Below are positions 1-7,656 of a stretch of DNA of 12,903 bases, one piece after another. This DNA is from Candidatus Elulimicrobium sp. Its GTDB lineage: Bacteria; Patescibacteriota; Minisyncoccia; Moranbacterales; UBA9337. The stretch lies in contig DYKS01000004.1 of NCBI GenBank assembly GCA_020722485.1, positions 1 to 12,903 on the forward strand. Reading direction: 5' to 3'. Position numbers and translations under genes: made by a program. The notes beneath the pieces were generated by a model. It was not told the origin of the DNA. It saw only the letters and a list, made by a program, of their open reading frames with translations, and searched no databases. Each line of letters opens with the position of its first letter. Position 1 is the stretch's first letter.

Positions 1-20
1 GTGGATAACTTTAGCTCATT

Positions 21-1376
21 TTACGGCTTATTAAAGGGAATTTTCAACCAATCTTCCGTTTGGCGACAAAGTTTAGCGGACGCTTCTTCCGGAAAAGCCA
101 TCAGAGACACTACCGCTTTTTCCATTCGCATAGATTGCGATCCTTTAATCAAAATCAAATCGCCAGAACAAATTTGTTTTTTCAAAAAATTTCCAGCGGA
201 AACAGGATCGTTAAAAATAAATATTTTTTCTTTCGCGTATCCTTTCTGTCGTAAAAAATTAAAAGCTTGCGTTATTCGTTCACCTACTCCGATAATCAAA
301 CTAGGATTGATTTCCAAAAGTTTACTCATTACTCTTTCATGTCCATTTTGAGAATCTTTTCCCAATTCCAACATATCTCCCAAAACCGCGATTTTTCTGG
401 AAGCGCTGATTTTCTTCAAAACATCCAAAGCCACCAAAGTAGATTCAGGAGAAGCATTGTATGTATCATCAATAATAAGAGATTTTTTCTGACCAGCGAT
501 TAAATTTAAGCGACCGGGTAAAGGAGAAAGTTTTTCTAAGACTATCGCCACTTGCACCAAATTAATCTTAAAAACTTCTCCAACTGCCAACGCGATAAGC
601 GCTGAATAAACTTGATGCCACGCTAAAGTATGACGCAATCTAACAGGTAAAATTTTCCCTTGAAAATTCAGCTTAAAACTGATTCCCGATGGAAAATTAT
701 TTTCACTATAATTAAAAATAATATCAGTCGCTGTCATTTTCGCTTCTCGTTTAATTCCAAAACTAAAAATTCGCGCTTTTGTTTTGCGCGCTAAACGACT
801 TACTCTTTCATCGTCGGCATTGATAATTGCCGTCGCTGTTGGCAATAATTTTTTAATCAATTTTCCCTTTTCTCTAGCAATATGATCCAAACTGGAAAAA
901 TATTCTAAATGAGAAGAAGAAACATTTGTGACTACACCGACATCCACTGGAATAAATTCCATAAGATAATCCATATCCCCAGGCCGATCTACACCCATTT
1001 CTAGAACTAAAATTTCTGGGTAATTTTTTTCTCGAATCAATATCATTTTTAACCACTTCAAAACTATCCTTATCCATTTAACAATGGAAGCGCCGCCACT
1101 TGACACGCCAATAATAGTCAGGGGAACGCCAATTTCATTATTGTAATTTTTACAACTGCGACGCGTCCGATATTTAGAAGAAAGCGCCATAAAAACTGCT
1201 TCTCTGGTAGAAGTTTTTCCCAGAGAGCCAGTAATTCCCACAATTTTAGGATGATATTTATACAATACCATTCGCGCCATAAAACGCAACATCCTTTCTA
1301 TCCAAAAAATATAAATGGGTTTGTAGGCTATTTTTGTTTTGTCATTATTGCTCATTTTATTTATCGGTTTTCTCAT
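21..1376 (-). CDS. murF: MurF-like UDP-MurNAc-tripeptide:D-Ala-D-Ala ligase with a short N-terminus
   Basis: Mur ligase family, 451 aa. MurF joins D-Ala-D-Ala to UDP-MurNAc-tripeptide using ATP in the cytoplasm. Visible motifs: P-loop GITGSLGKTST (residues 48-57), LEMG (125-128), a TNVSSSHLE segment (150-158), AREKGK with a lysine (170) where the family carbamylated Lys lies, IIDDTYNASPES (301-312), LGDMLELG (332-339) and LIKGSQSMRMEK (409-420). The last three are MurF-like rather than MurC/D/E-like. Oddity: only about 47 residues precede the P-loop, and they look hydrophobic and basic rather than like the usual UDP-sugar-binding domain of about 100 residues. The ATG overlaps the ftsI stop by one base (TAATG), suggesting translational coupling. 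Family assignment is firm. MurF identity is likely, but the truncated N-terminus leaves substrate recognition uncertain. Confidence 0.88.
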   Translation of the reverse strand: MRKPINKMSNNDKTKIAYKPIYIFWIERMLRFMARMVLYKYHPKIVGITGSLGKTSTREAVFMALSSKYRTRRSCKNYNNEIGVPLTIIGVSSGGASIVKWIRIVLKWLKMILIREKNYPEILVLEMGVDRPGDMDYLMEFIPVDVGVVTNVSSSHLEYFSSLDHIAREKGKLIKKLLPTATAIINADDERVSRLARKTKARIFSFGIKREAKMTATDIIFNYSENNFPSGISFKLNFQGKILPVRLRHTLAWHQVYSALIALAVGEVFKINLVQVAIVLEKLSPLPGRLNLIAGQKKSLIIDDTYNASPESTLVALDVLKKISASRKIAVLGDMLELGKDSQNGHERVMSKLLEINPSLIIGVGERITQAFNFLRQKGYAKEKIFIFNDPVSAGNFLKKQICSGDLILIKGSQSMRMEKAVVSLMAFPEEASAKLCRQTEDWLKIPFNKP

Positions 1377-3127
1377 TATTTGTTATTAACCATTTTTTCC
1401 GTAGGTTCTATTTTATAATATTTCAATAAAAACTCCATTAATTGACTAAAAGCGGGAGCGGCGGTTGATTCCGCCCACTGAACATCCTTAGGATTATTTA
1501 TTTTAACCGCCACCGTAAAACGCGCGTTTTCCATTGGCGCGAAACCGACGAAAGAACCAATCGTAATTCCTTCTTCGTATCCTCCTCCATTTTTTTTGGG
1601 CACTTGCGCTGTTCCCGTTTTTCCTACTACTGAATAACCAGCGACATCTGCTCGTTTTCCGTGTCCGTTTATTACCACACTACGCAACATTTGAGAAATT
1701 TTTTCAGCCGTGGAACGACTAATAACTTTTCTTATTTCTACCGGATGAATAATTTCTTCTTCATCGCCTCGTTTTATTTTTTCTACGATTTGCGGTTTCA
1801 TCAATTTTCCTCCATTAGCAAAAACAGAGTAAGCAGAAGCCAATTGAAGCGGAGTAACCATTATTCCTTGTCCAAAAGAAGCAGTAAAAAATTGAATGTC
1901 TTTTTTAAATTCTTTAAGATTATTCAAATTTCCTTCCGCTTCCATTGGCAATTCAATTCCAGTTTTTTTACCAAATCCAAATTTAGCCACACCTTCAGCA
2001 AATTTTTTGTTTCCAACCAGTTTTTCCACGAATATTACTCCCGTATTAATAGATTCTTCCAGGACCTGAGTCATTGTCCGTTGTCCATAAACTTTTTCTT
2101 CCGAATTTTTAATCTCATACCCCGCTTCCAACACGCTTCCAGTATCAGTATAAACCGTATCCGGCTCCACTTTTCCCTCTTCAATGCCAATCGCCATTGT
2201 AATCGGTTTAAAAACCGATCCTGGTTCATAAGAAAAATTAACGGCAAAATTAAAAAATATAGACATATCTTTCTCTTTAAAATATTCATTGGGATTAAAA
2301 TCAGGATAAGTTGCCATAGCTAAAATTTTTCCAGTTTGCGGATCCATTACCACAATAGAGCCACCATCGGCTTTGTGTTTTTCCACTGTTTCTTTGAGAA
2401 TTTTTTCTGTTTCATACTGAACAGAACGATCAATAGTCAGAAAAAAATCCGCTCCGTTTTTAGCCGGCTGAAATTGACGATCTTTAATAGAAATCCATCT
2501 TCCCATCACATCTTTTTCTTGAGATAAAATTCCCGCCTCTCCTCTTAATTCATCTTCCCAAAAAGCTTCCAATCCATACATTCCCCTATATTCTTTTCCA
2601 TCAGATCCTACGAAGCCAACTGTTTGAGAAAGCAGTTTCCCGCCCGGATAATAGCGACTACTTTCAGACGATAAATAAATTCCTTTGATATTCAGAGCTT
2701 TAATTTTTTCTACTTCTTCTTCGCTTAATTTTCGCTTTAATATCTCATATAAATCGTTTTCACGAAAAATTTTTTCTTTCAAAAAACTTTCATCCAAACT
2801 TAAAATTAAAGCTAGTTCTTTTACCGCTCGTTCTTTTTCTTCAATTTCTTTCGGAACAGCGTAAGCCATCGGCAAATCACGATTAACTGCCAAAGGATAA
2901 TAACCATTGTCTTCTTTTAAGAAAATCTCTCCTCGGCGAGGGATTAATTTTTCCACTAACTTATGCTGATTTTCCGCCAAAGCGCGATATAAATCGCAAG
3001 AAAACACTTGCAAAACAAAAAGGCGTGTTAAAACTATCCCGCTTAAAAGAAAAACAAACACTCCTAAAAAATAAATCTGTCCTTTTCCGCGTGAAGATAA
3101 AATTTTTTTATTATTACCTTTTTTCAT
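1376..3127 (-). CDS. ftsI: Peptidoglycan D,D-transpeptidase FtsI (class B penicillin-binding protein)
   Basis: 583 aa, normal class B PBP size. It cross-links septal peptidoglycan on the outer face of the membrane. A basic N-terminus is followed by one membrane segment (about 18-40), a PBP dimerisation/pedestal domain (about 55-215) with RRGEIF (64-69), and the transpeptidase domain. All three active-site motifs are present: SVFK (Ser304, Lys307), SIN (359-361) and KTG (503-505). No PASTA domains follow. It lies between ftsL and murF, as in dcw clusters, so division-specific FtsI is preferred over elongation PBP2. The ATG start has no good ribosome-binding site. The 115 bases separating it from ftsL hold a short AT-only-looped hairpin (3162-3181) without a T-run, so not a terminator. 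Confidence 0.95.
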   Translation of the reverse strand: MKKGNNKKILSSRGKGQIYFLGVFVFLLSGIVLTRLFVLQVFSCDLYRALAENQHKLVEKLIPRRGEIFLKEDNGYYPLAVNRDLPMAYAVPKEIEEKERAVKELALILSLDESFLKEKIFRENDLYEILKRKLSEEEVEKIKALNIKGIYLSSESSRYYPGGKLLSQTVGFVGSDGKEYRGMYGLEAFWEDELRGEAGILSQEKDVMGRWISIKDRQFQPAKNGADFFLTIDRSVQYETEKILKETVEKHKADGGSIVVMDPQTGKILAMATYPDFNPNEYFKEKDMSIFFNFAVNFSYEPGSVFKPITMAIGIEEGKVEPDTVYTDTGSVLEAGYEIKNSEEKVYGQRTMTQVLEESINTGVIFVEKLVGNKKFAEGVAKFGFGKKTGIELPMEAEGNLNNLKEFKKDIQFFTASFGQGIMVTPLQLASAYSVFANGGKLMKPQIVEKIKRGDEEEIIHPVEIRKVISRSTAEKISQMLRSVVINGHGKRADVAGYSVVGKTGTAQVPKKNGGGYEEGITIGSFVGFAPMENARFTVAVKINNPKDVQWAESTAAPAFSQLMEFLLKYYKIEPTEKMVNNK

Positions 3128-3242
3128 TGCAAATAAAAAATATCAATTCTGTCTCTTGAACTCTTTTTATCTAGAAAAAGATAAATAATAATGTGTCCAA
3201 AATTCAATATTATGAGTGAAAAACAGACATTCAGACAAAAAT

Positions 3243-3638
3243 TTATTTTTTATTAAAAGCTAAAGAGTCTTTTTCTTCCAGAAAAACTGCTTTTTCAAAA
3301 TCTAAATCAGAAAAATTTAAATTCAAAGCTGTTTCTTCAATACGATAAAAAGAATTAAATTCCGCTTCCCAAGTAAGCAACTTTTCATTTGTTTTTTTTA
3401 TTTCCGTTAGTTCTTTCTCAATCCGACGAATTTCTTGACCTTTAATGGCGCTACTATTAATGGAAACTAAATAAAAAATACAGGAAAAAAACAAAAACGC
3501 CATCACCGCCAATTCAACACTTACGGATCCGATTTTTTTAGACACAGTTTGTTTTTTATTTTTTGAAAAAAAAGATTCGCGACAAGAAACTCTTGCCACC
3601 ATTAATTTATTGTTTTTGTTTTTATTTTTATTGAACAC
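3243..3638 (-). CDS. ftsL: FtsL-like divisome protein
   Basis: A small bitopic protein identified by position and architecture, not by clear motifs. It has a Lys/Asn-rich cytoplasmic N-terminus, one membrane helix (about 39-60) and a predicted coiled coil (about 66-90), then a short acidic C-terminus. FtsL partners FtsB/FtsQ and helps activate FtsWI at the septum. The slot between rsmH and ftsI is the classic ftsL position. I chose a GTG start (131 aa) because AGGGGGG lies 9 bases upstream. ATG at 3602 (119 aa) is equally possible. A TTG at 3707 (154 aa) would overlap rsmH by 28 bases and is less likely. FtsL sequences diverge strongly, so naming rests on synteny. Confidence 0.72.
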   Translation of the reverse strand: MFNKNKNKNNKLMVARVSCRESFFSKNKKQTVSKKIGSVSVELAVMAFLFFSCIFYLVSINSSAIKGQEIRRIEKELTEIKKTNEKLLTWEAEFNSFYRIEETALNLNFSDLDFEKAVFLEEKDSLAFNKK

Positions 3639-3647
3639 TTTTTTGCG

Positions 3648-3654
3648 CCCCCCT
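3648..3654 (-). promoter_or_regulatory. Candidate ribosome-binding site for ftsL
   Basis: AGGGGGG on the minus strand, 9 bases before a GTG at 3638. It is the only purine-rich G-run between rsmH and ftsL and is the reason for choosing that GTG. It matches AGGAGG imperfectly. Confidence 0.35.
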
Positions 3655-3679
3655 GTATTTTTTCGTAAATTTTTTTCTT

Positions 3680-4657
3680 TTAAATTTTTTCCGCCACTCG
3701 CAAACAAGCGCTGCGCGCTCTCGGATTTTTATTCATTTCTTCCAAAGACGGACGAATCGGTTTTTTGGTAATGATTTTTATCCGAGCGGAAAGACCGCAT
3801 TGGCACACGGGAAATTCTTTCGGACAAACGCATCCCCTGGCGTTTTCTCGAAAAAAATTCTTTACCAAACGATCTTCTCCTGAGTGAAACGACAATAGCG
3901 CCAATCGACCTTCTTTTTTTAAAATATCCAATGCTTGCGGCAAAAATTTTTCAATGTTTTCCGTCTCCCGATTAACTTCCATTCGCAAAGCTTGAAAAGT
4001 TTTAGTGGCTGGATGAATTTTGTGTCGGCGATAATTATTAGGAACAACGGTTTCAATTATTGCCACCAATTCCCCAACGGTTTCAATTCTTTTCTTTTTT
4101 CTTTTCCGAACAATTTCACGCGCTATGGGACCAGCATATTTTTCATCGGCGCGACGGTGTAAAATTTTTTTCAATTCTCGTTCTTCTAATCTATTTAACA
4201 AATCCGCCGCCGTTAAAATTTGTCTTTCGTCCATCCGCATATCTAGAAACGCGTCCGGAAAAGAAAAACTAAAACCTCTTTTTTTATTTTCAATTTGATC
4301 GGAAGAAATTCCAAAATCAGCTAATACCGCGTTTACTTTTTTAATTTTCAAATTTTCCAATATACTCGCTAAATCAGAAAAATTACTATTAACCAAATAA
4401 AAATTATCACTTTTAAAAACGGGAAAAGGGTAATTACTTAAAACGGAAAAAGAACTTTTTCTCTCTGATCGCAAAAAATTATCAATTGCTTCCCGATCTC
4501 TATCAATCGCGATTAATTTCCCTTTTTCTCCAATAATTTTCAAAATTTCTCGACTATGCCCTCCAGCGCCCAAAGTCGCATCCACCACTACGTCTCCCTT
4601 TTTTAAATTCAAATTTTCAACCGTTTCTTTCAGTAATACTGCCTTATGAATAGTCAT
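3680..4657 (-). CDS. rsmH: 16S rRNA (cytosine1402-N4)-methyltransferase RsmH
   Basis: 325 aa, normal length. It transfers a methyl group from SAM to N4 of C1402 in 16S rRNA. Seen: the N-terminal HKAVLLKE segment (4-11), SAM motif DATLGAGGHS (26-35), acidic IAIDRD (49-54), LADFGISSDQ (112-121), DAFLDMRMD (135-143), HPATKTFQALRMEVN (215-229), LLSFHSGEDR (254-263) and the C-terminal NPRARSACLR (311-320). A CVCP...CQC cysteine cluster at 276-287 resembles that of many RsmH proteins. The ATG is 11 bases after the mraZ stop, so the genes are almost certainly co-transcribed. This is the mraZ-rsmH pair that normally opens dcw clusters. Confidence 0.97.
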   Translation of the reverse strand: MTIHKAVLLKETVENLNLKKGDVVVDATLGAGGHSREILKIIGEKGKLIAIDRDREAIDNFLRSERKSSFSVLSNYPFPVFKSDNFYLVNSNFSDLASILENLKIKKVNAVLADFGISSDQIENKKRGFSFSFPDAFLDMRMDERQILTAADLLNRLEERELKKILHRRADEKYAGPIAREIVRKRKKKRIETVGELVAIIETVVPNNYRRHKIHPATKTFQALRMEVNRETENIEKFLPQALDILKKEGRLALLSFHSGEDRLVKNFFRENARGCVCPKEFPVCQCGLSARIKIITKKPIRPSLEEMNKNPRARSACLRVAEKI

Positions 4658-4668
4658 AAAAATTAATT

Positions 4669-5103
4669 TTAATATACCCCCAATTTTCCCAGTTGTTCGG
4701 CAATTTCGTCTGTATTTTTTTCCGCTTTATTTTTATACTCTTCCCATTTCTTTTCGTCCCAAATTTCTAAACGATTATACAAACCGGCAACAATAACATT
4801 TTTTTCCAAACTGGCATATTTTTTTAGATATTCCGGAACTAAAATTCTTCCCAGTTTATCTATTTCCGCGTCCACCGCTCCCGCCAGCATCAAGCGAATA
4901 AAACTGCGAGTCGCTGATTCTCCCACTGGCAAAGTTCCTAGTTTTTTCGCCAACTCTTCCCAAGTTTTTAAAGAATATACAAAAAGGCATTGGTCCAACC
5001 CGCGAGTAATTACAATTTTTTTTCCTAATTCCTTGCGAAACTTGGACGGCAAAGCTAATCTTTTTTTCTCGTCTATTCTATGTTGGTGTTCACCGATAAA
5101 CAT
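4669..5103 (-). CDS. mraZ: Transcriptional regulator MraZ
   Basis: 144 aa with two SpoVT/AbrB-like halves. The N-terminus MFIGEHQHRIDEKKR matches the usual MraZ start, and DKLGRILVPEYL (82-93) begins the second half. MraZ forms oligomeric rings that bind GTGG-type repeats upstream of its own gene and generally repress the dcw operon. The first half has DEKKR (11-15) where the family usually has D-x-K-G-R, a Gly-to-Lys change in the DNA-contact motif. I start at the ATG (5103) because the family motif begins there. A TTG 30 bases upstream is open but adds residues not expected in MraZ. The three upstream boxes fit autoregulation. Confidence 0.95.
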   Translation of the reverse strand: MFIGEHQHRIDEKKRLALPSKFRKELGKKIVITRGLDQCLFVYSLKTWEELAKKLGTLPVGESATRSFIRLMLAGAVDAEIDKLGRILVPEYLKKYASLEKNVIVAGLYNRLEIWDEKKWEEYKNKAEKNTDEIAEQLGKLGVY

Positions 5104-5140
5104 ACTGTTTTTTAATCTTATTTTCTGAACCAAAAATTTG

Positions 5141-5164
5141 CCACTTCATTCCACTTTTAAACAC
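5141..5164 (-). promoter_or_regulatory. Three phased MraZ-type operator boxes
   Basis: On the minus strand, AAGTGT, AAGTGG and AAGTGG occur with their GTG(G/T) cores exactly 10 bases apart (plus-strand ccac/acac at 5141, 5151 and 5161). A fourth AAGTGG core lies at 5182-5185, 21 bases further up. MraZ is known to bind direct GTGG/TGGG-type repeats spaced about 10 bases in front of mraZ. These lie between the -10 box and the mraZ ATG, overlapping the likely transcription start, as expected for a repressor site. Confidence 0.75.
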
Positions 5165-5168
5165 TTTT

Positions 5169-5202
5169 ATTATATTTTATTCCACTTTATATTTTTAGTC
5201 AA
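5169..5202 (-). promoter_or_regulatory. Candidate dcw/mraZ promoter
   Basis: A perfect TATAAT (5169-5174) lies 65 bases before the mraZ ATG. TTGACT at 5197-5202 resembles a -35 box but is 22 bases away, longer than the usual 16-18, so the -35 call is weak. It lies just after the terminator of the upstream unit and just before the MraZ boxes. Confidence 0.55.
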
Positions 5203-5213
5203 GAAAAAAATTG

Positions 5214-5245
5214 CCACAAAAAAATGGCTTTAAAAAGCCATTTTT
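5214..5245 (-). terminator. Intrinsic terminator after the response regulator
   Basis: An 11-bp stem (5220-5230 with 5235-5245) containing an ATGGCT/AGCCAT core and a 4-base loop is followed in the minus direction by a run of seven T. It separates the kinase-regulator unit from the mraZ promoter. The plus-strand side also ends in a T-run, so it could work both ways. Confidence 0.8.
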
Positions 5246-5261
5246 ATCTTAAAAACAAAAA

Positions 5262-5270
5262 TTATCCACA
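5262..5270 (+). promoter_or_regulatory. Single perfect DnaA-box 9-mer
   Basis: TTATCCACA matches the canonical DnaA box exactly. It lies in the 42 bases between the response regulator stop and the terminator. I see only this one complete box in the window, so it is not an origin by itself, and it may be chance in AT-rich DNA. Confidence 0.3.
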
Positions 5271-5287
5271 GCCACAATTTTTGTCGT

Positions 5288-5665
5288 TTAATTTTTGAAA
5301 TATTCCATAACTTTTTTAGCGATCTCTCCGGGATTGATATGCGCTTTAACCAAGTAATCATCAGCGCCCATATCTAATGCTCTTTTTTTGTCATTATCTT
5401 GCCCCAGATTAGAAAGTATAAACACCGGAGTTCTTCTCACTTTTTCGTCTTCAAGAGCGCGAATTTTTTTCAACACTTCAAATCCGTCTAATTGCGGAAT
5501 CACTATGTCCAAAAGAACCAAGTCTGGCTTGCCTTCAATGATTTTTTTTAGAGCGGTTTCTCCATCCAATGCTTCATCTGTTTCATATCCGAAACTTTTT
5601 ATTTTTTCCCGACAAATATCGCGCAAAAATTGGTCGTCTTCCACTATCAAAATTTTTTTACTCAT
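5288..5665 (-). CDS. Stand-alone receiver-domain response regulator (CheY-like)
   Basis: 125 aa, just one receiver domain. The acidic pocket is Asp10/Asp11 (VEDD), the phosphoacceptor Asp53 (LLDIVIP), the switch Ser85 (ILSN), the aromatic Tyr104 and the invariant Lys107 (LVKA). There is no DNA-binding or enzymatic output domain, so it must act by protein contact, a phosphorelay or as a phosphate sink. It begins 35 bases after the kinase stop and is its probable partner. It is followed by a strong terminator. The regulated process cannot be read from the sequence. Confidence 0.93.
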   Translation of the reverse strand: MSKKILIVEDDQFLRDICREKIKSFGYETDEALDGETALKKIIEGKPDLVLLDIVIPQLDGFEVLKKIRALEDEKVRRTPVFILSNLGQDNDKKRALDMGADDYLVKAHINPGEIAKKVMEYFKN

Positions 5666-5700
5666 ATTTTTAAAATTATTAAACTTTTTATTTAAACTAA

Positions 5701-7605
5701 TTATTTTTTTATGATCGGCAATTGGATAAAAAAAGTGGCGCCCTTGTTCTCATCACTTTCAAACCAAATTTTTCCTCTGTGTGATTCCACGATATTTTTA
5801 ACAATAAATAATCCCAGTCCTGACCCTTCCGTGTGGAGACGACGCGCGTTTTTAGCGCGAAAGAATTTGGAAAAAATTTTTGGTTGTTCTTCTTTTTTTA
5901 TGCCAATACCGGAATCAGCCACACTTATTTGAACAAAATCTTCAGCAGACTCCCTTCGCTCCATAATTTCAATAAAAATTTGGCTTCTTTCAAAAGAATA
6001 TTTAATAGCATTTTCCAAAAGATTTTGAAAAACCAAATTTATTTTTTCCAAATCAGCCTTAATTTTAAATTCATTTTTAGGTTTTTTAAATTTAATTTCA
6101 ATTTTCTTTTTTTCCGCTAAAGCAGATACAGAAAAAACCGCTTCTTTAATTATATCCCAAACAGAAACTTCCGCAAGACTTTGAATGAAACGCCCTTCCT
6201 CTATGCGAGAAACGTCTAAAAGTTCATCCACTAAACGAATTATTTTCTCATTCACATCATAAGCGCGAGAAAGATAACCGCGTAAATTTTCTCCAATTTT
6301 CTCTATTTCTCCATTAATTACCGAAAAAAGCGACCACTTAATGCCAGTCAATGGCCCACGCAATTGATGAGCGGCAATAGAAATAAATTCTGATTTCATT
6401 CGGTCAACGGATTTTTCCCGCGTTAAATCATAAAAAATTTTCATATATCCAAGAATTTTTCCATTAACATCCGTAACTGGAGAGGTAATTATTTTAAAAA
6501 TCGCTTGTTCTTCCGTATTATTGTTTTTGTTTTCCGACTTTGAAAAGTCAATCGTTAATTCTTCAACTACATTTAAATTTTTTTCTCCTTCTTTTTTTAA
6601 TTCAAAATTAAACGGATATTTAAAAAATTTTTTCAAAGCGTCCAAACTAAAAGAAGACATTATATTTTTTTGGTTTCCTTCTTTTATAATTTTTCTACCG
6701 ATATCTTTTGTGGAAAAATTAAAAAACTTAACAGTGGCTGGATTAAAAAGCATCAATTCGCCATTTTCATTGATTACGATAACTGGATCAATTAAATTAG
6801 CAAGAATAGAAAAAGTCTTGTTTCTTTCTTCTTCTAATTTAGTTTTGGCAATCTCTAAATCGCTTACGTTTTTTAATAAACTTTCTTCCGCCTTTCTAAT
6901 AGATCTATTTTTGTTTTCGATTATCTGTTGAGATTCGCGCAACGCGTCCGTCATTTTATTTATTTCTCGAGCCAAAAAACCCAGTTCGTCTTTGTTTTTA
7001 ATTTCTAATCGATGATTTAAATCGCCACTGGCGATAATTCTCATCCCTTTCGCCATAGTTAAAACCGGACTAAAAAGCGAACGACGAATTAAAAAATATA
7101 AAACAAAAGAAAAAATAAAAATAAGAAAGAGCGCCAAATAAAAAAATCGCACCTTTTCTTTATTTAAAATAGTTTGATATTCATTGGGAGAAAGACGAAT
7201 TTCCACTGTTCCTAAATTAATTATTTTCTGAGCGGACTTTTCATAATGGATAATCGGATAAGAAAACAAAAGTCCATCGGCGCTTTTTTCACTTAAACGC
7301 CCAGAAAAATATTCTATATCAGCTAATCCTTCAGAATGAATGCTTATCTTATCAATGGCAGGATTATTTTCACCAAAAAAATTAACTTCCGTTTGTAAAA
7401 CAGAATAATCTTTAAGAAATAAATTTTCCGAAAACACTTCCGCTAAATTTCTGACCAGTGAATCGCCATAACTTTTCATTTGTTCGTCATTGATTTTGTC
7501 AATTTTTTGAACTAAAAAATAAAAAATCAAACCAAAAAACAAAACCATTTCCAGAACAATCAAAAATAAAATTTTGAATCGCAATTGATAAAATATTTCT
7601 TTCAT
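5701..7605 (-). CDS. Membrane sensor histidine kinase (HAMP-PAS-HisKA-HATPase)
   Basis: 634 aa from the chosen ATG. Order: TM1 (about 11-32), an extracytoplasmic sensor region (about 33-152), TM2 (about 153-173), HAMP (about 174-225), a coiled-coil linker (about 225-262), a PAS-type domain (about 263-395), HisKA with phospho-acceptor His413 in AAHQLRGPLTG, and HATPase_c. The ATPase domain has an N-box ENAIKYS (531-537), G1 DSGIGI (564-569), an F-box FSKFF (578-582) and G2 GSGLGLF (594-600). The H-box has Gln and Gly where HELR(T/N)P is the common form. An in-frame ATG at 7716 would overlap map by 73 bases and adds a basic stretch unlike a kinase N-terminus, so I reject it. The gene lies 38 bases after map and pairs with the downstream receiver. 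The signal is unknown. Confidence 0.95.
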   Translation of the reverse strand: MKEIFYQLRFKILFLIVLEMVLFFGLIFYFLVQKIDKINDEQMKSYGDSLVRNLAEVFSENLFLKDYSVLQTEVNFFGENNPAIDKISIHSEGLADIEYFSGRLSEKSADGLLFSYPIIHYEKSAQKIINLGTVEIRLSPNEYQTILNKEKVRFFYLALFLIFIFSFVLYFLIRRSLFSPVLTMAKGMRIIASGDLNHRLEIKNKDELGFLAREINKMTDALRESQQIIENKNRSIRKAEESLLKNVSDLEIAKTKLEEERNKTFSILANLIDPVIVINENGELMLFNPATVKFFNFSTKDIGRKIIKEGNQKNIMSSFSLDALKKFFKYPFNFELKKEGEKNLNVVEELTIDFSKSENKNNNTEEQAIFKIITSPVTDVNGKILGYMKIFYDLTREKSVDRMKSEFISIAAHQLRGPLTGIKWSLFSVINGEIEKIGENLRGYLSRAYDVNEKIIRLVDELLDVSRIEEGRFIQSLAEVSVWDIIKEAVFSVSALAEKKKIEIKFKKPKNEFKIKADLEKINLVFQNLLENAIKYSFERSQIFIEIMERRESAEDFVQISVADSGIGIKKEEQPKIFSKFFRAKNARRLHTEGSGLGLFIVKNIVESHRGKIWFESDENKGATFFIQLPIIKK

Positions 7606-7630
7606 AAAACTATTTTTGTTTTCACAAACG

Positions 7631-7656
7631 AAAAAATAAACCGTTAAAGAACGGTT
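7631..7656 (-). terminator. Possible weak terminator overlapping the map stop codon
   Basis: AACCGTT (7650-7656) pairs with AACGGTT (7639-7645) around a 4-base loop, and TATTTTTT follows in the minus direction. The stem has only seven pairs, three of them GC, and it includes the map stop codon. It may partly separate map from the kinase gene. Confidence 0.42.

Noticed and set aside
1661..2323. A 220-codon open frame on the plus strand
   Set aside because: It lies wholly opposite the clear FtsI frame, is rich in Phe, Ser, Asn and Arg as antisense frames of AT-rich genes are, and shows no domain.
3162..3181. Terminator between ftsL and ftsI
   Set aside because: The 7-bp stem is almost all A-T and has no T-run after it in the direction of transcription.
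5104..5133. TTG-started extension of MraZ
   Set aside because: The MraZ family starts at the MF(I/M)GE motif, and the extension runs towards the operator boxes.
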